Assembly (NCBI RefSeq): GCF_002906165.1
Contig: NZ_PPCN01000022.1
Span: forward strand, 1-60,986
Source: Roseibium marinum
Lineage (GTDB): Bacteria; Pseudomonadota; Alphaproteobacteria; Rhizobiales; Stappiaceae
Reading direction: 5' to 3'
Length of the DNA: 60,986 nucleotides
This document shows positions 54,080-60,986 of the stretch, in pieces. Position 1 is the stretch's first letter, and each line of letters opens with the position of its first letter. A program made the translations under genes and the position numbers. A model generated the notes under the pieces. The model was not told the DNA's origin. It worked only from the letters and a program-made list of their open reading frames with translations, and did no database searches.

Positions 54080-54116
54080 GTCGTTCTCCAAGCGCATCAA
54101 AGGCCGGAGAAGTCCA

Positions 54117-54412
54117 ATTTTCAACCCAGTGGTTTTCGGGGATGATTACCGGGTCAGCTGGAATTCGCGCAAACCGGGGATCCTTCAGCCAATTGTGGAT
54201 CATATTGGCATTCGCCGAATACCGGCGCGCCACTTGGGCAACCGATGCACCGGGAAGAACCGCTTGCGCGCAGATCTCCCGATTCTCCTCATCAGACCAG
54301 CTCCGCCGCTTTCTTCGCGTACTCATTAGGCGCCCTTAAGTGTCCATTTAAATAAGTGGACACTTAAAGCACCAAACGGAAACTCGTTAGGTCGGGTTCA
54401 ACGGACGCTTAC
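54117..54412 (-). mobile_element. Left end of an IS66 element, truncated by the IS3 insertion
   Basis: The end repeat GGTTCAACGGACGCTTAC (54395-54412) is the usual IS66 terminus. The following gene (start 54326) encodes the beginning of IS66 TnpA, RRSWSDEENREICAQAVLPG and VAQVARRYSANANMIHNW, then runs into the IS3 end. An 11-bp dyad, TTAAGTGTCCA/TGGACACTTAA (54336-54346 and 54357-54367), sits just before the gene and could be its operator. The tnpB, tnpC and far end are missing here. Confidence 0.75.
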
Positions 54413-54482
54413 ACTGGCGAGACCATGCACGCACCTTTTGGCGGCGCATCACACAGGGACAATCACGGGAGGGGCCGGATCA

Positions 54483-54881
54483 ATGAGCAGAGGGGTGCAT
54501 GGGATTTTGAGCGAACGCGGCTATCAGCGTGATGCTGAACAAAGCGACCTATATCAGGGTTTGATGGATAGCGGCGGTCATCCGCAAATGGGCTTTACCT
54601 TGCATCAGTTCGGCGGCGACACGCATGGCTTTCTCTATCACAATTTGCGCAGCTTCCGGCATCGCCGAACTAGCGGCGGCCCGGACGACAACGAGTACCT
54701 AACCTTTAGCGCCGATGGCAAGGCGGTAACGATGCGCGGGCGGAATTTGGACAAGGTGCTGAGGGCAATCATCAGCCATACAGTGATGGCGCTTTACGAA
54801 CATGATGGCGAGACGCCCTACCGCCGCGACACGCCGCTGATCGACCGGGTGGAAGTAACCCTGCTGAATGGGGAGGACTGA
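54483..54881 (+). CDS. Hypothetical protein
   Basis: I do not recognise this 132-residue protein. GGAGGGG lies eight bases before the ATG at 54483. The first half is rich in Gly, His and Asp (HQFGGDTHGFLYHN), the second half has a basic strand (KAVTMRGRNLDKVL) and an aromatic/charged end. No membrane segment or signal is present. It is isolated between the IS66 end and the caspase-like locus. Confidence 0.5.
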   Translation: MSRGVHGILSERGYQRDAEQSDLYQGLMDSGGHPQMGFTLHQFGGDTHGFLYHNLRSFRHRRTSGGPDDNEYLTFSADGKAVTMRGRNLDKVLRAIISHTVMALYEHDGETPYRRDTPLIDRVEVTLLNGED

Positions 54882-54947
54882 CTGTTCTCTAAATTTGCAC
54901 CAGGCTAGTTGCTTCATAAGGTACTGGACTATGGACTTTCATGAGAT

Positions 54948-55304
54948 TCAGCCGCGAAAAAAGTCAAATACGTTGGCTCGTGGTGACCGGGCTGTTTCTG
55001 CTCCAGCAGCTCCAGAAATGACTTTCTGCAATATAAGCGGCGTGAGAAGCCCAATTTCAAACGCAGTCAAGGCCTGTGCCTCGCTACCAAAATTCAGCCA
55101 TGTAAAAACACCTGAAACTAGTATCATGGATACGGTTACCACCCAGTAAAACACGCTTCGCAGATATTCTGGAAACCGTGGATTTGTCCTGAGGCCATAC
55201 CAATGAACGAGTTCAGCAACGAAACCTCCAAAGAGGCCAACCAGCGTAACACTGAGTCCACTGGTCAACACCATCCCGCCAGCCACTTTCGATCCTCCAT
55301 ACAC
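54948..55304 (-). CDS. Small membrane protein divergent from the caspase-like gene
   Basis: A possible 118-residue protein with three hydrophobic stretches (GGMVLTSGLSVTLVGLFGGF, then SVFYWVVTVSMILVSGVFTW, and GLLTPLILQKVISG). The soluble tail is short and basic-rich. The start at 55304 has GGAG nearby; a second ATG at 55271 is possible. It overlaps the first 100 bases of the caspase-like frame on the other strand, so either that gene starts later or the two are in real overlap. The membrane pattern in a region with no compositional bias speaks for a real gene. No family recognised. Confidence 0.5.
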   Translation of the reverse strand: MYGGSKVAGGMVLTSGLSVTLVGLFGGFVAELVHWYGLRTNPRFPEYLRSVFYWVVTVSMILVSGVFTWLNFGSEAQALTAFEIGLLTPLILQKVISGAAGAETARSPRANVFDFFRG

Positions 55305-57968
55305 TCCGCTTCAGCCACTAAATACTTAATTAATTTGGCTGCCGACCAATTTTCCAGTCGGAATTACATGTGCTCGAGATCCCGTTTACAATTTTCTGTA
55401 GAAGGCTCACTAGCCTTGTCGAACACAATTTCACAGCTCACGTGTAGCGAGCCACCAATACACGTTCACGACGAGAAACTCACTCGTAAAACATTGAAAG
55501 AATTGTTTCAAGATTTGAATACCCGACAGGGTGGCGACGATCTGGAACTCATCCTTATTTTATCGGGACATGGTGATCAAAATGGCACTAAAACCTGGTT
55601 TTGCAGCTTCGAGGCTCAACCAGATGTCGTTGATTTGGACGGAGATGAGTTAGCTGATTTGGTCCTGCTTGCTCATCCTGTAAAAGTAACTGCGATATTC
55701 GATTTTTGTCATGCAGGTGGTGTTGCAAAAGATTTCCACAAATCGTTGTCTAAGCAAATCGGCAACAACAACCTGCTGGTGGTATCAGGTGCTTCGTATA
55801 AGCAACTCGCCTATGAACACCCTGCCCTCGGGAGAGGTTTGTTCACTATAGCGCTGCATGAGGCACTCGTTGACAAGCGCTACTTCTCGAACGTTAGACT
55901 AGAAAACTCTACAACGCATTCACTACTTTCGTGTGATCTCAAACGGTTTTTAGTCTTTGCTCGAGAACGCACTGAGCAACTCGCCTACTTGTTCGCAAGC
56001 GGCCGCAACCAGACTCCAGAACATCTTGGAGGTGGCAGCCTGGAACTCACTTGGTCTGACTCGGTCATAGGGCCTCCGGTCGCACCCGAAGTACGTGGCG
56101 CTTTGGCTGCACGCATTCGTAGACTGTTTGGCTGGTGTACAGCCATTGTCTTTACAATTGGACTGCTTTCTTTCTTTCTTCAGTATCATATCGCTGTCCA
56201 GCCTAACGGCTGGATTGAATTACGCCCTGGACCTGCGTGGATGTCTTCACTGCTTCCCCGCTTACTAAGTTCAGAGACTCAACTTTCTATTGCTGTCGAT
56301 GACTTGTCCTCTCCCTCGCCAATTTGGGAAGAAGATCGAATCGGGCGTCGCATTTCTCTATTGCGGGGCGAGATTGGCGGATTGGTAAATCATAAAGTTG
56401 GAAATCAAGAAAACTGGGAGTTTCGCCTTGCCACTGAATTGTCGGACGAAGCCAAACGTCGAATAGATTTCGTAAACTCCAAGCTGGACATGGCAACCAT
56501 CTGCGACGTCGAAGACGTTAGACGCGATCAAGTGCGTGACTATCAGTTCGCATTGGAAGCATCATATTTGGATCGTACTCGGTCATGTCCTGCTTTATAC
56601 TTTCTACAACATGGTCCTGATGTTGCGCATCTTTACGACGTTGAAGATCTGCAAACTTTGATCAACTTTGGCCTTACTGAACTATCTAATCAAGCAATCA
56701 AGACATATCTAGCCGGACTTGCACTATCATTTAAGGAGTTAGAAGATGACGACCAGCGTCGTCGTGCCCTAGAAGTAGCTACACTACTTATCTCAGCCCG
56801 TTCCAATACAGGCGTCGTCAATTCGCAAGACTGGTTAGCTTTCATTCAATTTCTGGAGGATGTGGCACAAAGTCGAAAACTAAGCGTCAAGCCTGATGGT
56901 GTGGTGTTTCCGCGATTGGCGAAATGTTCGCAAAGCTGGTGCGAGTTGTCCGTCAAGCTTGTCGAGTATTTTGCAGCTGGACCTGAAGCTGCTGGCATGG
57001 GCAACGCCGTCGGATTGATGATGTGGCTGATGGCGAAGGATTCGGAGCGCCAATCTGCGGAAGGTTCAGCCACGCGAAGCTGGTCTCTGCCGCCATTACT
57101 ACTGCTTGCGCGACGCGGCGAGCTGAGTGCCAAAGACTTTAGTTTAATCATCCGACGTTTTAATTTAGTCAGCATTAACAATGACATGTTTTTCATCGAC
57201 TCAATTTGGCTGCCGCGATTTGCGCGGGCAATTCCCCTAAGTGATGAATGGGAGACCCAATTATGGAGCTGCGCCCTTAGAAAACCGGATATTGATTTTC
57301 CCTGCTCTCCATTTGACTCCGGACTTGCTGCACAGGTGTTGTCCACACAGGGCCAATACCTTGATGACAAACAGCTGGCGCTGCTTGTGGAGAGCCTGGA
57401 CAGCAGAATGAAAAATGACCGTGAGGTTTCGCTCTTTGGCTCCGATATTAAAGACCTAGCGTGTTGGGTTCCAATTCCGCCTCGCTGGATATCCGGCCTT
57501 GAACGAGGAGTTGATTACGACGTTAAGATTGCTCCTCCGCGTACAGCAGATCCATTGACCGGCGTCCAAGTTATTGAAGTGAACGATGTGTCTGCTGCTC
57601 AAGCTCTTGCCGCTTCGTTTAAAGCAGATCACGGCAGTTCGCCTCGGACAAGAAATCTACTTGTGCGGTACGCATCCAACCATTGGTCATACGACGGTCT
57701 CGGTATTATTTTTCGGGCTCTTGCTCAAAAAATGTACGATCCCGAAGGCTCACTTGAATGGGATCTGGGACGGTCTTTGAGAAGTTTCGAATCCGATGCA
57801 CAAGCTAGGGCTGCCTTACTACGTGCGTTGTTGTTAGATCGCCAGAGAGATTTGCTACAAGATTCACTTATAAAAGATGGCCCTAGTTTTTGGCGTCTTG
57901 ATGCTGTGCTTGCTGTGCGAAAACAGCTTGCTGAGTATCGGTTCGAATTGGACCAATTTTGCAACTAA
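55203..57968 (+). CDS. Membrane-anchored caspase-like (C14) protease
   Basis: A 921-residue protein. A caspase-type peptidase domain (about residues 38-250) has the catalytic pair H123 (LILSGHGDQ) and C169 (IFDFCHAGG) in the order and context of the C14 family. One strong membrane span follows (about 308-328, FGWCTAIVFTIGLLSFFLQY). The 590 residues after it match nothing I know and are mostly helical, perhaps repeat-like, and would sit outside the cytoplasm if the protease is inside. The start is uncertain: ATG 55203 has GAGG before it but overlaps the divergent membrane gene; a non-ATG start near 55310 would still keep the fold. Prokaryotic caspases often act as death or defence effectors. 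Confidence 0.75.
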   Translation: MNEFSNETSKEANQRNTESTGQHHPASHFRSSIHSASATKYLINLAADQFSSRNYMCSRSRLQFSVEGSLALSNTISQLTCSEPPIHVHDEKLTRKTLKELFQDLNTRQGGDDLELILILSGHGDQNGTKTWFCSFEAQPDVVDLDGDELADLVLLAHPVKVTAIFDFCHAGGVAKDFHKSLSKQIGNNNLLVVSGASYKQLAYEHPALGRGLFTIALHEALVDKRYFSNVRLENSTTHSLLSCDLKRFLVFARERTEQLAYLFASGRNQTPEHLGGGSLELTWSDSVIGPPVAPEVRGALAARIRRLFGWCTAIVFTIGLLSFFLQYHIAVQPNGWIELRPGPAWMSSLLPRLLSSETQLSIAVDDLSSPSPIWEEDRIGRRISLLRGEIGGLVNHKVGNQENWEFRLATELSDEAKRRIDFVNSKLDMATICDVEDVRRDQVRDYQFALEASYLDRTRSCPALYFLQHGPDVAHLYDVEDLQTLINFGLTELSNQAIKTYLAGLALSFKELEDDDQRRRALEVATLLISARSNTGVVNSQDWLAFIQFLEDVAQSRKLSVKPDGVVFPRLAKCSQSWCELSVKLVEYFAAGPEAAGMGNAVGLMMWLMAKDSERQSAEGSATRSWSLPPLLLLARRGELSAKDFSLIIRRFNLVSINNDMFFIDSIWLPRFARAIPLSDEWETQLWSCALRKPDIDFPCSPFDSGLAAQVLSTQGQYLDDKQLALLVESLDSRMKNDREVSLFGSDIKDLACWVPIPPRWISGLERGVDYDVKIAPPRTADPLTGVQVIEVNDVSAAQALAASFKADHGSSPRTRNLLVRYASNHWSYDGLGIIFRALAQKMYDPEGSLEWDLGRSLRSFESDAQARAALLRALLLDRQRDLLQDSLIKDGPSFWRLDAVLAVRKQLAEYRFELDQFCN

Positions 57969-58091
57969 CCAACAAGACTGCGAAGACTCCAGCTACCCGT
58001 AATTGGCAAAAAATTCCATTTCACACGGTTAGATTGCATCAACGCGACGCTTTCGCTAAACTTGGAAAATACCCAACGGAGGATAGTTCGC

Positions 58092-58373
58092 ATGAAGGTA
58101 CTCATTGGTAGCTTGGTTGTTTCAGCAGCGATGTTTTCTTCTTTCGGAACTGCAAATGCTTGTTGTGGTTACGGGTGCTGCGATTGCTCTTGTGTAGCGA
58201 TTATGAACACTGCCGACGCAAACAATATTGTGAATGAAATCGAAGCGTTACTTCGAAAAAATGGTTACGAAGCGCAAACAATAGATATTGTTGTTCGAGA
58301 TGACAAACAGACAATTGTCTTGCACAAAGACAAAGGAAAGTCGGTTGAACAGCCAGGAGCAGGCCGAAATTAA
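58092..58373 (+). CDS. Small exported cysteine-rich protein
   Basis: A 93-residue protein with a classic signal peptide (LIGSLVVSAAMFSSFGTANA), after which comes a dense cysteine cluster CCGYGCCDCSC. The rest is a small alpha/beta-like region (NIVNEIEALLRKNGYEAQTI). Such a cluster suggests metal binding or disulfides at the new N-terminus. GGAGG lies nine bases before the ATG at 58092. It lies 120 bases after the caspase-like gene in the same direction. Confidence 0.6.
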   Translation: MKVLIGSLVVSAAMFSSFGTANACCGYGCCDCSCVAIMNTADANNIVNEIEALLRKNGYEAQTIDIVVRDDKQTIVLHKDKGKSVEQPGAGRN

Positions 58374-58409
58374 CTATTAAGAATAGAGCAACAGAACTCG
58401 AAGTAAATT

Positions 58410-59249
58410 ATGACCAACCAAATTACAAATCCGAAAACAGCTTCACAATTGTCAAAAACTTGGGTCGCTGTGGTTGGAGCTGTGCTAGGCGGCTTTACAC
58501 TTCTGTTCCTAATGGGCCTAGTTTTACTGAGTATTGCAGGACACGAAGTGCCCTGTAGAAGCACAAATCTCGTGAACATTGTTCTGAGTTTTGGCGCAGC
58601 AATGTCTGTAGCCTTTATTGGTGGGAATGCTGCGGCAAAGGGACATTTGCCACTACCAGGATTGAAGAACACACCCATGATAGTGAGTGCATCCGGCGGC
58701 ATCGCTGTTCTCGTGATCATGCTAATTCTGACTTCAAATCTATTTCCATCCGAAACATGCGATGACGAACTAGCGTTTTCGTGTCCGCCAGGACAACAGG
58801 AGCATCGGATTTCAAAGTTGCGTTTCGGCTTTTGCTACCCTAGAGCGGGATGGGAACTTGACTCAGGAGCAATTGGTGTAAACGCAGCTGATATCTATGT
58901 ACGCCAATCGAGCAACAAAGACGTCGGCGTTCATTTTCATATTTCGCTAATTCCGGCCGGCTGGGCCGGCAAACCAGAAGCATACACCGCTGAGGTCGCT
59001 AAAACTTGGCGCCAACTCGACGATAATCTAGTGTTAGATCGAGACTTTGTTGGTGGACGCGATGCCTACCGCTTCAGTTTGAATGTCAAGGATCGCGAAG
59101 GTCGATCACGCCCTACGGAAGTGACACATATCTATCTGGACACCGAACGTCTTCTCGAAATCATAATGACTTGGTTTGATGAAAGTGAGGATAAAACTTT
59201 GTCAGAAATGCAAAGAATACGTTCAAGCCTCGCGTTTGCGCGTATTTAG
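58410..59249 (+). CDS. Membrane protein with a C-terminal soluble domain, unknown
   Basis: A 279-residue protein with three hydrophobic segments in the first 110 residues (AVLGGFTLLFLMGLVLLS, VNIVLSFGAAMSVAFIGG, GIAVLVIMLILTS). A soluble domain of about 165 residues follows, with cysteines near its start and aromatic-rich strands (VGVHFHISLIPAGWAG). No family recognised. It follows the cysteine-rich gene by 36 bases and may share its transcript. Confidence 0.6.
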   Translation: MTNQITNPKTASQLSKTWVAVVGAVLGGFTLLFLMGLVLLSIAGHEVPCRSTNLVNIVLSFGAAMSVAFIGGNAAAKGHLPLPGLKNTPMIVSASGGIAVLVIMLILTSNLFPSETCDDELAFSCPPGQQEHRISKLRFGFCYPRAGWELDSGAIGVNAADIYVRQSSNKDVGVHFHISLIPAGWAGKPEAYTAEVAKTWRQLDDNLVLDRDFVGGRDAYRFSLNVKDREGRSRPTEVTHIYLDTERLLEIIMTWFDESEDKTLSEMQRIRSSLAFARI

Positions 59250-59382
59250 AGAATACGTTAAAGTATATCTTAGAAAAAATTGGAAACCACGCCCCCAGCA
59301 GGCGCTATTTCGAGCACTTTTTCTATCAAATCTTTTCTAAATCAAAAAGTGAGTCCATCTCAGGACGCAAAACTATTGTGTT

Positions 59383-59712
59383 TTAGTTGAACTTGGTGAC
59401 GTCAAAAACCGCAAGAATGCACCAAACTACGCCAACGGCGAACAAAGCCAAGGATGAGAAATAGAGTGCTGCAGCGGATTTGGCGACGAAAGAAATCATA
59501 GTGTCCTGCAGCATCTTGCCTTGAAAGTCACCAATCTGCTGGACGAGACTTTCCAGCATGTTGGCTTCTGCTTCTGATAAACCTCCCTCCTCTTCGGGTT
59601 TATCAGCAAACTTTTTGGTTTCCAGATAAAATTTGAACATGGCATCTCGTCGCTCGGCATTTTTCAGATTGTCGTTGATGATCCAGAGTGTCCGTCCGGT
59701 GAAGGCGGTCTT
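59383..59712 (-). CDS. Small protein with C-terminal membrane segment
   Basis: A 109-residue protein, starting at ATG 59712 (MKTAFTGRTLWIINDNLKNA). A charged helical middle (KKFADKPEEEGGLSEAEAN) leads to one long or two short hydrophobic segments at the C-terminus (FSSLALFAVGVVWCILAVF). The tnpC gene of an IS66 element ends 20 bases upstream, so its own promoter may have been lost. No family recognised. Confidence 0.5.
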   Translation of the reverse strand, partial: KTAFTGRTLWIINDNLKNAERRDAMFKFYLETKKFADKPEEEGGLSEAEANMLESLVQQIGDFQGKMLQDTMISFVAKSAAALYFSSLALFAVGVVWCILAVFDVTKFN

Positions 59713-59732
59713 CATGGGGGCTACGCGCTCTG

Positions 59733-60892
59733 TTACGCTGCCTTTGCAGCGTAACACCAAGGCATGAGTTCGTTGATGCGATTGATCTTGTGGTCGGCGA
59801 TTTGTGCCAGGACCCAGGTCATCCAGGCTTGCGGGTCGATGCCATTGAGTTTGGCGGTTTCGATCAGTGTATAGGCAATGGCCGCAGATTTGCCGCCACT
59901 TTGTGACCCCATGAAGAGGTAGTTTTTTCGTCCAAGGGCAATCGGCTTCATCGCCCGCTCTGCGGAGTTGTTGTCCAGTTCCAGATGCCCGTTGTCGAGG
60001 TACGGCCTGGCTTTCGGCAGGCGGCTGAGCGCATATCGGATTGCAGCGGCAAGCGGCGACTTGCCGGAGATCCGCGTCAATTGAGCGCCGAGCCAGGTTT
60101 CCAGATCGTCGAAGACCGGTTTGGCGTACGTTTGCCGGAGGTTGGCGCGTTCAGGCGGCGGTTTTCCGCGGGCCCTCTTTTCGATTTCATAGAGCTTTGC
60201 GATCCGCTGGATGGCCTCAGCAGCGATTGCTGAGCCTTGAGAGGCATGAACATCGACGAACTTGCGCCGGATATGGGCCATACAGGCCATCTCCCGGGCT
60301 TTGTTTTCCCCGAACAGGCCGTTGAACCCAGCATAGCCATCAGCGTGAACCCAGCCCCTGTAACCGGACAGGTGCCCCTCAGGATGTTCGCCCTTGCGGT
60401 CAACCGTGAACTGGTACCAGGCGAGCGGCGGAGAAGAGCCGGCCCAAGGGCGTTCATCCCTCGCATACGCCCAGATTCGGGCTGTTTTGGTTTTCTTCGT
60501 TCCCGGCGTCTGAAGCTTGACCGGAGTATCGTCGGCAAACAGCGCTTCACCTTGCCGGACCAGCCGACCGATGGCATTCGCTATGGGTTCTAGCAAGGCA
60601 GTGGAACGTCCCACCCAATCGGCCAGGGTGGAGCGGTCCAGATCAATGCCTTCCCGGCCAAAGATCTGAGACTGGCGGTAGAGCGGCAGATGGTCCGCAT
60701 ATTTGGAAACCAAAACATGCGCCAAAAGTCCCGCTCCCGGCCGTCCACGCTCGATCGGACGCGATGGCAAGGACGCCTGAACAATCTTCTCGCAGCAAGA
60801 ACACGACAGGCGTGGCCTGACAATACGGTTCACGACAAACCGGCCGGGCACATATTCCAGCTCTTCGGTGATGTCAGAGCTGGCTCGGTTTG
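59733..60892 (-). pseudogene. IS66 transposase TnpC, 5' end missing
   Basis: The frame covers the last 370-390 residues of an IS66 TnpC (normally over 500). It has the zinc-binding-like CSCCEK, the catalytic domain with FADDTPVKLQTPG and WVHADGYAGFNGLF, and the end HLELDNNSAERAMKPIALGR, RKNYLFMGSQSGGKSAAIAY. The N-terminus is cut near 60892, where a TGTCTGAACAG end of another IS begins. It is unlikely to be the missing part of the IS66 at 54.3 kb, as the order and flanks differ. Confidence 0.85.
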
Positions 60893-60986
60893 TCTGAACA
60901 GTTTCGGGCGTTTCGCTAAGTGGATTTTCGCCTCGATTAAGCCGCCACCATCATCGGCGTCAGAGCGTTGAAGTAAGCCTGATCCG
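60893..60986 (-). mobile_element. End of an IS3-type element at the window edge
   Basis: The minus strand reads DQAYFNALTPMMVAA and a stop at 60937-60939, a typical close of an IS3-family OrfB. The stretch from there to about 60893 (TGTCTGAACAG) would be its terminal repeat, abutting the truncated tnpC. The rest is outside the window. Confidence 0.5.

Larger units (their letters stand above)
52986..54116 (-). mobile_element. IS3-family element inserted in an IS66 element
   Basis: Matching ends TGGACTTC (52986) and GAAGTCCA (54109-54116), with AAAA(C/T) just outside on each side, enclose two overlapping minus-strand genes in the orfA-orfB pattern of the IS3 family, 1.13 kb in all. The right flank is the tnpA gene of an IS66 element; the left flank is not the rest of that gene, so DNA was lost on one side. 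Confidence 0.78.

Noticed and set aside
1..60986. CRISPR arrays, tRNA or rRNA genes
   Set aside because: No regularly spaced direct repeats and no recognisable tRNA arms or rRNA sequence were seen by reading through; a dedicated search would be needed to exclude a tRNA.

Overview
The window looks like part of an alphaproteobacterial plasmid (Roseobacter, Stappia or Rhizobiales type; genus not determinable by eye). The main reason is a complete repABC replication and partition operon, a plasmid type essentially confined to Alphaproteobacteria, followed by a second RepC-type initiator 36 kb further on. GC is high over the metabolic genes and visibly lower in the promoter regions, the defence genes and the right-hand accessory part.

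Layout. (1) 1-4.9 kb: end of an IS1182-like element, repA-repB-repC with an antisense-RNA-type leader, and an IS3-type scrap. (2) 4.9-31.6 kb: an anaerobic nitrate respiration and denitrification island. It holds molybdenum cofactor genes (mogA, a deleted moaA, a DUF2478 gene), a beta-carbonic anhydrase remnant, two Crp/FNR-family regulators, nnrS with an ABC importer and a YbaN-type membrane protein, the oxygen-independent ubiquinone set (ubiX, ubiD, ubiT, ubiU, ubiV), norE and norF, a fused narK1-narK2 transporter, narGHJI, a parvulin-type isomerase and a hemerythrin-like gene. Six symmetric FNR/NNR-type boxes sit in front of these units, so the island reads as one low-oxygen/NO regulon. Catalytic norCB, nitrite reductase and nitrous oxide reductase are not in the window. 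(3) 31.5-38.3 kb: a 25-bp perfect inverted repeat, an ABC exporter, a methyltransferase and a decayed Tn3-family transposon. (4) 38.4-42.9 kb: an M48 protease, the second repC with an attenuator-like leader, a lipoprotein and an XRE regulator. (5) 43.1-51.7 kb: an IS1182-type element, then a tight three-gene cassette of a type IIG-like restriction-methyltransferase, a SIR2-domain protein and a HerA ATPase, which is the best candidate for an unusual defence system. (6) 51.7-61.0 kb: a Phd-type antitoxin with an interrupted toxin, nested IS3/IS66 debris, a membrane-anchored caspase-like protein with small membrane or exported neighbours, and an IS66 tnpC cut by another IS at the window edge.

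How it fits together. Nitrate enters through the NarK fusion and is reduced by NarGHI, matured by NarJ with molybdenum cofactor. The quinol that feeds NarI can be made without oxygen by UbiU/V/T with UbiD/UbiX. NnrS, NorEF and the hemerythrin-like protein deal with nitric oxide or its reductase. The two replicons and the many IS ends point to a plasmid built by fusion, with defence genes accumulated in the IS-rich half.
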